A DNA stretch of 64,000 bases from Chryseobacterium sp. KLBC 52 (GCF_003347605.1 NZ_QDFZ01000023.1:1-64000); one strand, 5' to 3'; counted from the stretch's first letter, positions 45,101 to 55,275 are shown. A program made the numbers and translations. The notes: generated by a model from the letters alone, not told the origin.

Positions 45101-47134
45101 TTATTTAGAAGCTCCTGCTGCTTTTTCAGTCTTTGCTGGTGTATAAGTAACTTTTGAAATATCAACCGTCATTTCCTTCAGACGTTTTGCCACATTTTCA
45201 GGCATTTCTTTCTGATATCTTCCTCCGATTACTTCAGCAAGGAATTTTTCGATTTCAGCATACATCGCCATATTGTTCACAGGTTTACGGAATCCATGGC
45301 CCTCATCATCAGCAAGAATGTAGTTTACCTTTTTTCCTTTATCACGAAGAGCGATGACAATCTGATCTGCTTCAGCCTGCTTTACTCTTGGATCATTAGC
45401 TCCCTGAACAATCAGTAAAGGTTTGTTGATTTTATCTACACTGAATAGGGGACTTGCATCATGCATACGTTTTTTACCTTCTTCCGTTTTTGGATCACCT
45501 ACCATCCCATAAAGGAATGCCCGGGCAGCTTCCCAGTAAGCAGGAACTGAATCCAGTAAAGTAAATAAGTTACTTGGTCCTACGATATCTACTCCTGCAG
45601 CATATACATCCGGAGTGAAAGCCAGCCCGGCCAGCGTTGCATATCCACCATAGCTTCCTCCCATGATGACTACTTTATTTTTATCTGCAATTCCCTGATC
45701 GATCAGATATTTTACGCCCCAGGTAATATCATCCTGCATCAGTTTTCCCCACTGAAGATCTCCACCATTCTGGAACTTTTTACCATAACCGCCACTTGCT
45801 CTGAAGTTAGGCTGAAGCACGGCATACCCTCTGTTAGCTAAAAACTGTACGGTTGAGTTATATCCCCAATAATCTCTTGGACCTTTCGGGCCTCCATGAA
45901 CCAAAACAACAACAGGAATATTCTTGCCAGATGAACCTACAGGTAAAGTCAGGTAAGCCGGAATTTCAAGTCCGTCACTGCTTTTGTAGCTGATAGGAGT
46001 CATTGCTGCCAGATACTTTTCAACTTTTTTCAGTTCTGTTCTTGGTGTATACTGGAATATCAGCTGTTTTGTCTTGGCATCAAAGAAATAGGCTTCTGAA
46101 GCATATTTATCTCCTCCTACAGAAACAAGGAACTTAGAATAATCATTGGTAGAACTTGCAAAACCAACCTCTCTTCCAGGGAATTTACTTTGCAGGAATT
46201 TGTAGTTAGCTTCCCAGGCTTTATCTTTCCAGTAATATTCTGTTTTATCTCCGGTGTAAGAAGTGTAGATCATTTTTCTTGTATTTCTGTCTAGGAACAG
46301 TCCTCCAAAATCTACTTTATCTTTAGGATCACTTTCTATTTTTGTAATCTGTTTTGTTTTCGGATCCATCAGGAATAGTGCAGATTTATCAAGATCTCCT
46401 TTATTGGTTACCAGATAAAACTTAGAATTGTCTTCGTTCCAGTTGGAGATATAAGCACTTTCTGTAACCAGTGTTTCGTAAATAGGAGTCAGTTTATCAC
46501 CTTCTTTATAAAAAAACTGTGTCGTTCCTTTATCATCCGTTTTGGAAAGAACTCTCAATTTTTCATCCCAGTCAAAGTCGTAGCTTGTGATACGGTCTGT
46601 ATTTTCGTAAATCTTTTTCAGTTCTCCTGTAGAAATTTTCACCGAATACAGATCGTGCCATGCTTTATCGCGGTTATTCAATCCGATCATCAGCAAATCG
46701 GGATCTTTTCTGCTTGCCATGTAGATACTGGCAGTTACGTCTTTAAGCGGTGTAATATTCCTTGATTCCGGAACTCCTTTTGTTACTTTTGCCATAGGAT
46801 CTACTGCAAAAATATTCATGTTTTCATCACCGTTATTATCTTTTACATACAGAATATATTTTCCGTCTTCTGTCCAGAAATATCCATTCAACGGGCGTTT
46901 GCTGTTTGTTAAAGGACGTGCTTTTTCAAAAGGTTCATCAATTTTTTTTACCCAGATATTCATAATCCCTTCATATTCTTTTGTAAAGGAAATCCATTTC
47001 CCATCGGGACTCAGCTGTCCTCCGGCAATTTCCGGGTTACCAAAGAATAAAGCTCTGTCCAGTACCGGGACTTCCTGTGCTCGTGCTGTATGTACTCCTA
47101 TGAGCAGGAGCAATACATAAAAGATTTTTTTCAT
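45101..47134 (-). CDS. S9-family prolyl oligopeptidase, exported
   Basis: A 677-residue serine peptidase with signal peptide (to about ARAQE, residue 20). An N-terminal seven-bladed propeller (about 35-390) gates a C-terminal alpha/beta-hydrolase domain. The catalytic triad is Ser494 in [12 protein letters not shown], Asp581 in GANDPRVKQ and His613 in DEGHGF. The oxyanion segment is [15 protein letters not shown] (near 416). It belongs to the acylaminoacyl-peptidase-like S9C group and degrades peptides in the periplasm. Monocistronic by spacing (73 bp from the next gene). Confidence 0.94.
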   Translation of the reverse strand: MKKIFYVLLLLIGVHTARAQEVPVLDRALFFGNPEIAGGQLSPDGKWISFTKEYEGIMNIWVKKIDEPFEKARPLTNSKRPLNGYFWTEDGKYILYVKDNNGDENMNIFAVDPMAKVTKGVPESRNITPLKDVTASIYMASRKDPDLLMIGLNNRDKAWHDLYSVKISTGELKKIYENTDRITSYDFDWDEKLRVLSKTDDKGTTQFFYKEGDKLTPIYETLVTESAYISNWNEDNSKFYLVTNKGDLDKSALFLMDPKTKQITKIESDPKDKVDFGGLFLDRNTRKMIYTSYTGDKTEYYWKDKAWEANYKFLQSKFPGREVGFASSTNDYSKFLVSVGGDKYASEAYFFDAKTKQLIFQYTPRTELKKVEKYLAAMTPISYKSSDGLEIPAYLTLPVGSSGKNIPVVVLVHGGPKGPRDYWGYNSTVQFLANRGYAVLQPNFRASGGYGKKFQNGGDLQWGKLMQDDITWGVKYLIDQGIADKNKVVIMGGSYGGYATLAGLAFTPDVYAAGVDIVGPSNLFTLLDSVPAYWEAARAFLYGMVGDPKTEEGKKRMHDASPLFSVDKINKPLLIVQGANDPRVKQAEADQIVIALRDKGKKVNYILADDEGHGFRKPVNNMAMYAEIEKFLAEVIGGRYQKEMPENVAKRLKEMTVDISKVTYTPAKTEKAAGASK

Positions 47135-47207
47135 GTTTTTAAGTTTTAGTTGTTATTAATAAATTGTTGATGATTTTTAAATTTTTATCAATTTTTATAA
47201 TAATGAA

Positions 47208-48326
47208 CTACATTTCCAGTTCAATGATTTTTTTTGCCATTTTCTGATTTATGCTTTCCGGAATTAAACCCAACAGAAAGTTACGTAGGGAATTCCCTTT
47301 TTCCCATTGAGAAACCTTTCCGATGGTACGGCTTGTATGAACGATATAATCAACCTTTTTCCTTCTGGTACTTTGAAACTTTTTGAAAATAGTATTGAAA
47401 TCCTGATGACTTTCCAGCAATTTCCCAATGATATAAGCGTCTTCAATGGCCTGGCAGGCACCTTGTCCCATATTGGGAGTTGTGGCGTGAGCAGCATCAC
47501 CAATCAGGCATAGATTTTCAGAATACCATTTGGGAATAGGAGCGAGGTCGGAAATTGTATTACAAATAATATCTTCGTTTGCTGTAGCTTCAATAAGTTG
47601 TAAGACCAAAGGATCAAAATCATTAAAAATCTCTGCAATTTCAAGATATCTCCCGAAGCTTTTTTCATTGATACAGGCATACCAGTATACTTTTCTATCA
47701 GAAATTTTTACAAAACCGAAACGTTTTCCTTTGCCCCACATTTCAAAAGCTTCCTGATGATGTTTTTCCGGAAGATCAAAATCTACCAGTCCACGCCAGC
47801 ATTTCTGCCCGGAGTTTCTTATGATACCCATTTTCAGGATCTGATTACGGATAGGAGATTTTATGCCGTCTGCACCAAAAACAATGGTACTTTCAATCCG
47901 GGTTCCATTGTCAAAATCTAAAATATAGTTTTCCTCTTTTCTTATTTTTTGTAATGAATGATTTAATTTGATACAATCAGACGAAAGGTTTTCTGCCAGA
48001 ATTTTCTGAAGTTCAGCCCGGTGAATGGCAACATTACAGGAATTATACTGCTTTTCCAATTCCAGAATTTCTGTTTTGGAGATGGTCTGCAAAGACTCAT
48101 TGGCGATAACGATTCTATGGATCTTATTACCTGCATTTTCAATCTTTTCTTTTAAACCCAAACGGTCAAAAACCTGCATGGCATTGACGGCCATCATAAT
48201 TCCGGCTCCTACGGGTTTTATTTCGGGAGCAGATTCATAGATCGTAAAATCATACTGATGCTGTTTCAGTACATTTCCGAGGGTAAGTCCTCCTATTCCG
48301 GCTCCGATGATTGAAATAGTTTTCAT
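47208..48326 (-). CDS. FAD-dependent monooxygenase
   Basis: A 372-residue class A flavin monooxygenase of the PHBH/salicylate-hydroxylase/TetX group. The FAD-binding GxGxxG is in ISIIGAGIGGLTLGN at the N-terminus; the DG motif is FGADGIKSPIRNQ (near 147-159), and the GD motif is LIGDAAHATTPNMGQGACQA (about 274-293). The substrate is unknown; a tetracycline-modifying role would need comparison with TetX. The C-terminus is short and lacks a membrane helix. Confidence 0.9.
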   Translation of the reverse strand: MKTISIIGAGIGGLTLGNVLKQHQYDFTIYESAPEIKPVGAGIMMAVNAMQVFDRLGLKEKIENAGNKIHRIVIANESLQTISKTEILELEKQYNSCNVAIHRAELQKILAENLSSDCIKLNHSLQKIRKEENYILDFDNGTRIESTIVFGADGIKSPIRNQILKMGIIRNSGQKCWRGLVDFDLPEKHHQEAFEMWGKGKRFGFVKISDRKVYWYACINEKSFGRYLEIAEIFNDFDPLVLQLIEATANEDIICNTISDLAPIPKWYSENLCLIGDAAHATTPNMGQGACQAIEDAYIIGKLLESHQDFNTIFKKFQSTRRKKVDYIVHTSRTIGKVSQWEKGNSLRNFLLGLIPESINQKMAKKIIELEM

Positions 48327-48381
48327 GGATATTGTTTTTTGCAGATTTTCACAACGTTGCGAAAGATTCTGTTTGATTACT

Positions 48382-48882
48382 CTATAACGTTAAAATATAA
48401 CTCTCCGATACTTTTTTAAAACCATATTTACTGAAAAAGTTGTGAGCGCCATGGTTGTTGACTCCGCTTTCCAATAAAATAAAACTGATATTCCAGTTTT
48501 TAGATTCATGAATGGCTTTCTCCAAAAGGGTACTTCCCAGGGACTGACCTCTTACAGATTGATCCAGGAGCATATCCTCCAGAATGGCGTATTTTTTAAA
48601 AGGACTGTTGATGACGTTGAAAACCATCATACCGACAATTTCTCCACCTTCATTTTCTGCGATCAGAATATTCAGTTTGGAACTGCCGTCAGAATTAAAA
48701 TCGGTGATCAACTGTTCTGTCAGGATCAGTTCAAGATCAGGATTCCAATGGTGAGAGTCTATGGCTCTGCCGGACATCATTTCGCCATGAGAAATATAAG
48801 AATCTGTTTTATGGGTAATAAAAAAGTCTACGAGGTCTTTTACTCGGCTTTTATCGGTAAGCCATTGGGTAGTATATTTCAT
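48382..48882 (-). CDS. GNAT-family acetyltransferase
   Basis: A 166-residue N-acetyltransferase. The acetyl-CoA loop is RGQSLGSTLLEKAI (near residue 114-127), preceded by the strand AILEDMLLDQSV and followed by NWNISFILLESGVNNHGAHNFFSKYGF, the usual C-terminal substrate-side motif. Substrate unknown. It ends 56 bp from the monooxygenase gene. Confidence 0.88.
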   Translation of the reverse strand: MKYTTQWLTDKSRVKDLVDFFITHKTDSYISHGEMMSGRAIDSHHWNPDLELILTEQLITDFNSDGSSKLNILIAENEGGEIVGMMVFNVINSPFKKYAILEDMLLDQSVRGQSLGSTLLEKAIHESKNWNISFILLESGVNNHGAHNFFSKYGFKKVSESYILTL

Positions 48883-48897
48883 GAAGTGTGATGGTTT

Positions 48898-49506
48898 TTA
48901 TTTTAAATTTTTCAGTTCTTGCAGCAATGTATTCTGCTTGTTGATAAATTGATTGAGACTATCTGTTTTCAGAGGGTGAGCCTTTTGATATTTTTCAATT
49001 TCAGGAAGTGTTTTTCTGATTTTGAATACAAGATATTGATCATGAAGTGTGGTCCTGTTTGCTTTTATTTTTGCGATGAGGTCTTTGATCGTCTGTGTTT
49101 TTACATTATATTTTTCAGCACTTGCTTTTATCTCTTTTTCAATTTGCTTCTTTGTAACAGAATCGGTTACCGAATTTGATAGTGCCGTTGCATCATTATA
49201 ATATGTTTCCGATTTACCGATAATATCATCATATTCCGAAATGGAGGTTTCAGCTTCCTTTTGAATATTGTCTATTCTCGTATCAAGATCCTGTAAAGCT
49301 TTGTCATTTTTTATAAGTTCCTGATAGATTTCATGAACAAGGTTTCCCTCACGTGAGGAGTATCTGGTGTTTTTCTTAATAGCTCCTGAAACTGAAGATT
49401 CAGCATTGTCAACTGCATTTTCTACTACAGGTGCCTGCTTCGATTTGTTTTCGCTGCAGGAAATTAGAGATAAAGCCAGAATAGAAGCGAAAAATATTTT
49501 TTTCAT
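48898..49506 (-). CDS. Coiled-coil lipoprotein
   Basis: A 202-residue lipoprotein with lipobox LSLISC near residue 17. The mature part is almost wholly helical with heptads (LQDLDTRIDNIQKEAETSI and the EIEKYQKAHPLKTDSLNQF end). No known domain. It lies 15 bp upstream of the acetyltransferase gene on the same strand, so they may be cotranscribed. Confidence 0.78.
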   Translation of the reverse strand: MKKIFFASILALSLISCSENKSKQAPVVENAVDNAESSVSGAIKKNTRYSSREGNLVHEIYQELIKNDKALQDLDTRIDNIQKEAETSISEYDDIIGKSETYYNDATALSNSVTDSVTKKQIEKEIKASAEKYNVKTQTIKDLIAKIKANRTTLHDQYLVFKIRKTLPEIEKYQKAHPLKTDSLNQFINKQNTLLQELKNLK

Positions 49507-49639
49507 AGTATGTTTTGTTTTGGTTGAAGATCAGCATCATATCCAAAGCAACTAAAATTAATCATTTCAATGCTAATACAGGTGATCAAAGGATATGATT
49601 TTAATTAGTTGAACAAACCTTGAAAAATGTTACATCCAT

Positions 49640-49669
49640 AAAAAAACGGAGCCTGAAACCAGACTCCGC
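49640..49669 (-). terminator. Terminator of rpoD
   Basis: On the minus strand the stem CGGAGTCTG / CAGGCTCCG with one G-T pair is followed by seven T, just after the rpoD stop. Confidence 0.88.
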
Positions 49670-49692
49670 CTATAAAATTTTTTACGCTAAAA

Positions 49693-50559
49693 TTATTTAC
49701 CCAGGTAAGATTTAAGGATCTTGCTTCTGGTATTGTGTTTTAGTCTCTTAATTGCTTTTTCTTTGATCTGACGAACTCTCTCTCTTGTAAGATCGAAAGT
49801 TTCACCAATTTCCTCTAAAGTCATTGGGTGTTTTCCGTTCAGTCCGAAGTACAATCTTACCAGATCAGCCTCTCTTGGCGTCAAAGTATTCAATGCTCTT
49901 TCAATCTCAATTTGTAGAGATTCCAGCATCAGATCTTTATCAGGACTTGGAGATTCTCCTGAACGTAATACATCATAAAGATTAGAATCTTCACCTTCTA
50001 CCAAAGGCGCATCCATAGACAGGTGTCTTCCGGAGTTTTTCATAGATTCTTTGATATCTTCCTCGCTCATGTCAAGAACTTCAGCCAATTCTTCCGGAGA
50101 AGGTGGTCTTTCATTTTCCTGCTCAAGGTGAGCGTATGCTTTATTGATTTTGTTGATCGATCCAATTTTGTTCAACGGTAATCTTACAATTCTTGACTGT
50201 TCAGCCAATGCCTGTAAGATTGATTGACGGATCCACCATACTGCATAAGAGATAAATTTGAAACCTCTAGTTTCATCGTACCTTTTTGCCGCTTTCATTA
50301 ATCCTAAGTTACCTTCATTGATCAAATCGGGTAAAGAAAGACCTTGATTTTGGTATTGTTTAGATACAGATACTACGAAACGAAGGTTGGCTTTGATTAA
50401 TTTCTCAAGTGCGGCTCTGTCGCCTGCACGTATTCTTTGTGCCAATTCTACTTCCTCGTCCGCAGTGATCAGTTCCACTTTACCAATTTCCTGCAAATAC
50501 TTGTCTAATGAAGCAGTTTCCCTGTTGGTAACCTGCTTAGTGATTTTTAATTGTCTCAT
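49693..50559 (-). CDS. rpoD: Primary sigma factor RpoD (sigma A type)
   Basis: Housekeeping sigma-70 factor, 288 residues. Region 1.1 and the non-conserved insertion are missing, as in Bacteroidota. Region 1.2 ([22 protein letters not shown]), region 2 ([19 protein letters not shown] to [14 protein letters not shown] for -7 recognition and melting), region 3 ([16 protein letters not shown]) and region 4 ([32 protein letters not shown]) are complete. This factor reads the TTTG/TAnnTTTG promoters seen through the window. Monocistronic. Confidence 0.96.
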   Translation of the reverse strand: MRQLKITKQVTNRETASLDKYLQEIGKVELITADEEVELAQRIRAGDRAALEKLIKANLRFVVSVSKQYQNQGLSLPDLINEGNLGLMKAAKRYDETRGFKFISYAVWWIRQSILQALAEQSRIVRLPLNKIGSINKINKAYAHLEQENERPPSPEELAEVLDMSEEDIKESMKNSGRHLSMDAPLVEGEDSNLYDVLRSGESPSPDKDLMLESLQIEIERALNTLTPREADLVRLYFGLNGKHPMTLEEIGETFDLTRERVRQIKEKAIKRLKHNTRSKILKSYLGK

Positions 50560-50778
50560 TTATTTTATCCTCAAAAAAGAGTTACTATAATATATACGTA
50601 TGAAAAGGTAAAAAGGTTACACAAGGTGCAATATTTTTTGTACAATGAATAATGCAGAAGGTATTAGTATTATTTTAAATAAATTTAATTATCTGATAAT
50701 GAGTAGTTTGATCTTTTTCTTGATGACGGGATAAAATTTAAATTAATAATGAAAACACTACTTAGAATCCCGTAATTT

Positions 50779-50820
50779 CCTTAAACCTTAAACCTTAAAC
50801 CTTAAACCTTAAACCTTAAA
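50779..50820. repeat. (CCTTAAA)6 tandem heptamer
   Basis: Six perfect consecutive CCTTAAA units, followed by the degenerate CTTTGAAC. A related tract AACTTTAAACCTTGAACTTTAAAC lies at about 51924-51947 upstream of the tss operon. Confidence 0.85.
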
Positions 50821-50828
50821 CTTTGAAC

Positions 50829-50857
50829 AAAAAAAAACGAAACCGAAGTCCCGTTTT
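50829..50857 (-). terminator. Terminator of the S1/P1 nuclease gene
   Basis: On the minus strand AACGGGAC, loop TTCG, and GTTTCGTT (with two G-T pairs) are followed by a T-run. It is next to the stop of the nuclease gene. Confidence 0.75.
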
Positions 50858-50924
50858 TATCTCTAAGAGCTATATTGTAAATGGTTTTGGGTTAAAAACC
50901 CGCAACCCGCAATTCGAAATCTAC

Positions 50925-51716
50925 TTAGAAAAGCTCATTCAATATTTTTGCCAGTCTTAATCCACCGTATAGAAGCTGTCTTTCCATTGTTTCATTAAAC
51001 TTGTACTGATAGTCGTAAGCTAATTTAGAATCGTTTGGAGTCTGTGCATAGATTTTGTTGGCGATTTTATGAGAATCATACAACCAGTCTTCCAGGGTTC
51101 CGGATTGGATCTGTGCCACTTCTTCGTTAGATTTGATATCCAGAAGTTTAGAATATTCAGTATAGCTGTATTTTTGAGAATCTACTAACTTTCCATCCCA
51201 AACAGAGTGTAAATTGGTTTTTTCCCCGAAATAGGTAACATTGATTTTGTTTCCGCCTAAGTCTTCAGCTCTTCCTACGTGTAGAGGCTGTGCAAGATCT
51301 CCCATAATGTGGATAAGGAAGATTAAAGCAATTTTTCTGTCTTTTTCAGAAGTGTTTTTGTCTTTGATCTGACTTGACAATGTGTTTACCTGTGTATAAA
51401 GGCTTGGTCCTGCCTGTGCTTTTAAATTTTGTTCAAATGCTTTAAAATCAGTCATCGGATCAATGTTTACATAATGCCATGATGAAGCCTGCTTCCATGC
51501 ACCTGTGGTATCCGATTTGATAAAATCCGGCCAGTTTGCCCAGTAAGCGAGACGTTCTTTTCCCATGATCTTTTTAATCTCTCTTCTTGCTTTGCGGGAA
51601 AGGTGGTTTTGTGCAATGTCTGCAATCACTCTGTGTCCCGTTAATCCCCACGCATAAGAATAAAGTGAAGAGGCCATGAATGCTAAAATCAGAATTTTAG
51701 AATAAATACTTTTCAT
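50925..51716 (-). CDS. S1/P1-type nuclease, exported
   Basis: A 263-residue secreted zinc nuclease of the S1/P1 family. The start at 51716 (MKSIYSK) is preferred to a TTG further out. The signal peptide ends YSYA, leaving Trp at the mature N-terminus, which is a zinc ligand in this family (WGLTGHRVIADIAQ). Further zinc ligands: ANWPDFIK, SWHYVNID, FLIHIMGDLAQPLHVG and NLHSVWDG. All nine expected positions look filled. It degrades single-stranded nucleic acids outside the cytoplasm, probably for phosphate or nucleoside gain. The divergent tss operon starts 446 bp away. Confidence 0.92.
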   Translation of the reverse strand: MKSIYSKILILAFMASSLYSYAWGLTGHRVIADIAQNHLSRKARREIKKIMGKERLAYWANWPDFIKSDTTGAWKQASSWHYVNIDPMTDFKAFEQNLKAQAGPSLYTQVNTLSSQIKDKNTSEKDRKIALIFLIHIMGDLAQPLHVGRAEDLGGNKINVTYFGEKTNLHSVWDGKLVDSQKYSYTEYSKLLDIKSNEEVAQIQSGTLEDWLYDSHKIANKIYAQTPNDSKLAYDYQYKFNETMERQLLYGGLRLAKILNELF

Positions 51717-52162
51717 TTTAAATAACAATTTTCAGTCTGCAAAGATACGGCCCGCTTTCGGAATGAGCATGCTTTATCCTGAATTTATTCCATATGATGA
51801 TATTAATAAAATTTAATTTAAATAAAAGAAGCAATTACAGTAGGTTTGACGGCTTGAATTTTTCCGGTAATAAAGGGACAGCAGAGAACAATACAGATTA
51901 CAATTTAAAACGTGAATCACAACTTTAAACCTTGAACTTTAAACTATAAATTAAAACCCTTTAATCGATTGATTCTGAATAGTTAATTTTAAATTTAAAA
52001 AAGCAAATAAATAGGCTATTTACCGTATTTTCACGGAATTTGTAGAAAAATATTCCTATTAGTGTCAATAAATTACTACTTTTAGGATAAAATTGTTGTA
52101 AAAATATTTTTTCAAACTTATGAGATATATTATCTTTACAAGTCATAATCAGAGGAAACACT
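51717..52162. other. Divergent promoter region nuclease / tss operon
   Basis: AT-rich gap with no gene. It holds a TTTAAAC-type word tract (51906-51950) related to the CCTTAAA array at 50779. Upstream of tssG there is TATCTTTA near 52131, one base off the -7 consensus, but no -33 TTG at the right spacing, so the tss promoter is not assigned. Confidence 0.45.
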
Positions 52163-53104
52163 ATGTATGAGAATAATATTGTAGATATGCATTACAATAA
52201 GCTGCAGACAGACTTTAAGGCTGAAGCTGTGGCTGTAAACCTCTTGAAATACCATCGTGCGGTAAGCAATATATTCATTGAGCGTGTCGGCGTGAACGAC
52301 AGGGCTTACCTGAAGGATATAAAAAGTATTTCAAGCAGTTATTTAGGATTTGACGAGGAAGTTTTTACTATAGAGAGTTACAGAGAAGGTATTTACGACT
52401 ATCTTCCGGAAGGATTATTTCATCCGCCGTCTCTGGGAGCTTCCAGAAAGAATGTTGATACTGTGGTAAGGGAAATCCGTAAACAGAAAAGGGTAGAGGA
52501 TGATGCCCGTAAGTTTTTCCGACCTTTTGAGCTGGAAGTATTTTTTACGGAAATCAGTGCTTTGCTTAAAGAATCAGAATTTGATATCACCAGCAGTACA
52601 GATTCTTTGCTGGAAACAGTAAGTGAGCTTTGGCCCATGATCAAAATGCTGGACAAGCAGAGTGCCTATATTTTTATGCATATTTTACCTTTTTTCCATC
52701 AGATCAGAGGAGACAAAAGATGGTTTGAAAGATGTATGACTGCTTTTCTGCAGGTACCGGTACAAGTAACTTTTTCACCTAATATTATTGACGGAATTGA
52801 GAAAAATGATGATTCCATGTTATTGGGAAATTCAAGATTGGGAGTCACCTATATTCCAAGCGGTCCTCATATGGACGGGCAGCGAAACTGGGTGGTGAAC
52901 ATTGGCCCTATTCCTTATGGGGATATGAAGAAGTATATTCCGGGAAGTCCGTTCAGAAATGTGCTTCAGTCACTGTATGACTATTTTCTTCCTGTAACAG
53001 TGGATGTGGAAGAGAATTTTGTTACAGAAAAAGAGGAATATTCATTCAGTCTTGAAGACGATGGAAGAAATGCCAGCCGCCTTGGATACTCTACATTCCT
53101 CTAA
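52163..53104 (+). CDS. tssG: Type VI secretion baseplate subunit TssG (Bacteroidota type)
   Basis: A 313-residue protein matching the layout of TssG. The C-terminal half has the family signature: SRLGVTYIPSG, then WVVNIGPIPYGDMKKYIPGSPFRNVL, then the ending NASRLGYSTFL (parallel to the LG-STWL end of TssG from other phyla). The N-terminal part starts with a helical region (VDMHYNKLQTDFKAEAVAVNLLKYH). TssG forms the baseplate wedge with TssF, TssE and TssK. It heads an operon with tssN (54 bp) and tssK. A weak SD-like AGAGGAAA precedes the ATG. No tssF gene is adjacent. Confidence 0.8.
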   Translation: MYENNIVDMHYNKLQTDFKAEAVAVNLLKYHRAVSNIFIERVGVNDRAYLKDIKSISSSYLGFDEEVFTIESYREGIYDYLPEGLFHPPSLGASRKNVDTVVREIRKQKRVEDDARKFFRPFELEVFFTEISALLKESEFDITSSTDSLLETVSELWPMIKMLDKQSAYIFMHILPFFHQIRGDKRWFERCMTAFLQVPVQVTFSPNIIDGIEKNDDSMLLGNSRLGVTYIPSGPHMDGQRNWVVNIGPIPYGDMKKYIPGSPFRNVLQSLYDYFLPVTVDVEENFVTEKEEYSFSLEDDGRNASRLGYSTFL

Positions 53105-53158
53105 ATTATTTTATTATATTTACAACTACCAACAAAGTATAAATTCGAAAAGAAACAA

Positions 53159-54061
53159 ATGGAAATTTCTTCAGTAAAAGGTATTTTTTTAAGGTATATC
53201 TTAATGCCTTTAATCGCAATTATTATGATGGTTATACTCGGTGTAATCAGGAGAAATAAACCTGCGATCAAAATTAAAGTTATTATTATATATGTACTCC
53301 TTTGCAGCTTATGTCTGGCTATCCCGGGCGTTTTTGGATTTGCAGGAAATCTTTTTAATCCGTACTGGTATCTTATTGCACAGGTGATCTACCTTATTTT
53401 TGGGATTATTCATGTGAATCTGCTGCATAAATATTTCAAAAAGCATATTGATTCTCTGGCAATGAGTATTTTGTTTGAATCTATCCTTTCATTGACGTGT
53501 ATTGCTTTGGGCGGATATCTTTTCACCCTGATCTTCAACTGGATGAGCAAAGGCACAGGATACGCTGTGATGGCGGCAACAAGTATGGTGATCTTTGTGG
53601 TTCCGATGGTATTTTATTACTGCTATATCCAGTTTATCAGCATTCCTTTTGATATTTATAAAACATGGAGATATTCACCGGAGCAGAAGCTGCCAGATTT
53701 TGAAGGGGCAGATTTTGACAGACTAATGGTACTGAATGTTGAACTGAGCAAGAAACTGGAAGATACCAACCGTTTCAGAATTAAAGCGAAAACACTTCCT
53801 ACAGGGGTTACTTTCGGAGATTGGTTCTATAGAGTAGTAGATGATTACAACCACAAAAATCCAGGTTCCATTATTCATCTTTCTGACGAAGGAAATGAAC
53901 CTTATTACTGGATCTTCTACACCAAAAAATCGTTTTTCAGCTTTAGAAAATATATAGATTTCGACCACGACATTACGACAAACAACATTTCTGAAAATGA
54001 AGTGGTGATTTGTAAGAGAGTTATTCAGCATGAAGAGGAGGGAGTCACAAGAAAATCATAA
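53159..54061 (+). CDS. tssN: Type VI secretion subtype iii protein TssN
   Basis: A 300-residue membrane protein with about five or six helices in the first 165 residues and a cytosolic domain (about 175-300) containing FEGADFDRLMVLNVELSKKL and ISENEVVICKRVIQ. This arrangement is that of TssN, found only in the Bacteroidota T6SS (subtype iii), where no TssJLM trans-envelope complex is present. TssN is thought to serve part of that membrane role. It lies between tssG and tssK in one operon (26 bp to tssK). Its presence is strong support for the T6SS reading of the neighbours. Confidence 0.82.
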   Translation: MEISSVKGIFLRYILMPLIAIIMMVILGVIRRNKPAIKIKVIIIYVLLCSLCLAIPGVFGFAGNLFNPYWYLIAQVIYLIFGIIHVNLLHKYFKKHIDSLAMSILFESILSLTCIALGGYLFTLIFNWMSKGTGYAVMAATSMVIFVVPMVFYYCYIQFISIPFDIYKTWRYSPEQKLPDFEGADFDRLMVLNVELSKKLEDTNRFRIKAKTLPTGVTFGDWFYRVVDDYNHKNPGSIIHLSDEGNEPYYWIFYTKKSFFSFRKYIDFDHDITTNNISENEVVICKRVIQHEEEGVTRKS

Positions 54062-54087
54062 ACACAAAAAATTAAAAAGTATTAAAC

Positions 54088-55227
54088 ATGATACAGCCTA
54101 TTAAACATTTTGCCATCAATTGGGTGGATGGGATGAAAGTTTCCCAGAGACACCTTAATGATCAGGATAATTTCTTAATTGATACCATTAGAGATTCCAA
54201 TTCCCTTGGAATTACTACATATAACTACGGGCTTCTACCTATTTCCAATGAGTTTACAGACCGTACCATTTTTGATGTTCACAACACGGCAACCAATGAT
54301 GTACAGTTGGTCATCAAGCGTTGCAGCGCTGTGACAATGGCAGGGTACCGTATTGAACTTACGGACCGAAGAATCAGCGTGAAATCATTGGCGAAATCAA
54401 TGAATGAAGAGCAGGCTGATGGTGAATATTATATTTTGATCTCTGTAAATCCTTTTGATAAAGTACCTTTTGGAGATATTGATCCTGAGGAAATTCCGCC
54501 ACGCCACCCGAGTGCACAGCCGAATCACCATATTGAACTGCTTCCTGTAACGTCTTTAAACAGCAGCTATTCCGGAGGAAATTATCTTATCATCGGTAAG
54601 GTAGATTTAAAAGGAAATATTGCTCAGGTGGACTCCAACTTTATTCCACCTTGTACTTCTGTACAGAGTCATCCGGCTTTGGTGGATTATTACAGCAGCT
54701 ATGCGAAGTCTATCGGAAATCTTCAGCAGTATGCTTTTAAAATCATTCAGAAAGCATCCCATAAAAATCAGAATACCGCATTGGCACAAAACGTTAAGTT
54801 CTTGTGTACTACTATGGTGAATACTTTTGGAGATATGTATTTCCAGTTCAGAAATATTACGCCTTGGCAGCCGCCAGTATTTTTAATTGAGTCTTTTGCG
54901 AGACTGGCGCTTCATTTATACAATTCAACCCAGCTTCTTGTTCCTGCAGAATTGGAGGAAATGCTGAACTACAGTTTGGAATGGAGTGAAATTGCCCCTC
55001 ATACTTTACTGAACCAGTTGTCTATTGTAGCAGAAACAAACTATGACCACCATAATTGTGGTGAACCATTGCTTTATATTCAACAGATGTTGAGAAGCCT
55101 TGAAATTATCTTCTCTAAACTGAGCGAGCTGGATTATATCGGTCAGAGAAAAGAAAATATTATCGTTAATGAGCAGGAAGTTTCCACAAACACAAACCCA
55201 AAAAGAGGTTGGAGTGTTTTAGATTAA
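54088..55227 (+). CDS. tssK: Type VI secretion baseplate subunit TssK (Bacteroidota type)
   Basis: A 379-residue protein. The N-terminus INWVDGMKVSQRHLNDQDNFL has the characteristic TssK opening (W-x-GM followed by QH/RH and a D-rich helix), leading to a beta-rich shoulder (about 55-175) and a helical centre (about 205-300). TssK joins the baseplate to the membrane complex, here probably TssN. It ends the operon; a terminator lies at 55249-55275. Protein is somewhat shorter than proteobacterial TssK (about 440-450), as expected for this phylum. Confidence 0.8.
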   Translation: MIQPIKHFAINWVDGMKVSQRHLNDQDNFLIDTIRDSNSLGITTYNYGLLPISNEFTDRTIFDVHNTATNDVQLVIKRCSAVTMAGYRIELTDRRISVKSLAKSMNEEQADGEYYILISVNPFDKVPFGDIDPEEIPPRHPSAQPNHHIELLPVTSLNSSYSGGNYLIIGKVDLKGNIAQVDSNFIPPCTSVQSHPALVDYYSSYAKSIGNLQQYAFKIIQKASHKNQNTALAQNVKFLCTTMVNTFGDMYFQFRNITPWQPPVFLIESFARLALHLYNSTQLLVPAELEEMLNYSLEWSEIAPHTLLNQLSIVAETNYDHHNCGEPLLYIQQMLRSLEIIFSKLSELDYIGQRKENIIVNEQEVSTNTNPKRGWSVLD

Positions 55228-55248
55228 AATCATTGAATAAAAAATAGA

Positions 55249-55275
55249 GTCCCGGATGAAAATTCGGGATTTTTT
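55249..55275 (+). terminator. Terminator of the tss operon
   Basis: Stem GTCCCGGAT / ATTCGGGAT around GAAA, followed by a T-run. Confidence 0.78.

Larger units (their letters stand above)
50560..50924. other. Gap with heptamer repeat and terminator
   Basis: AT-rich DNA carrying the upstream region of rpoD on the left, then a CCTTAAA tandem array (50779-50820) and a terminator (50829-50857). No gene is seen. Confidence 0.5.

Noticed and set aside
50779-50820. Telomere or chromosome-end sequence
   Set aside because: Only six units in the middle of ordinary genes; a simple tandem repeat explains it.
52163-55227. Phage baseplate or contractile injection (eCIS) cluster
   Set aside because: TssN-type membrane protein and TssK/TssG signatures fit T6SS subtype iii; no tail, tape-measure or spike gene is near.
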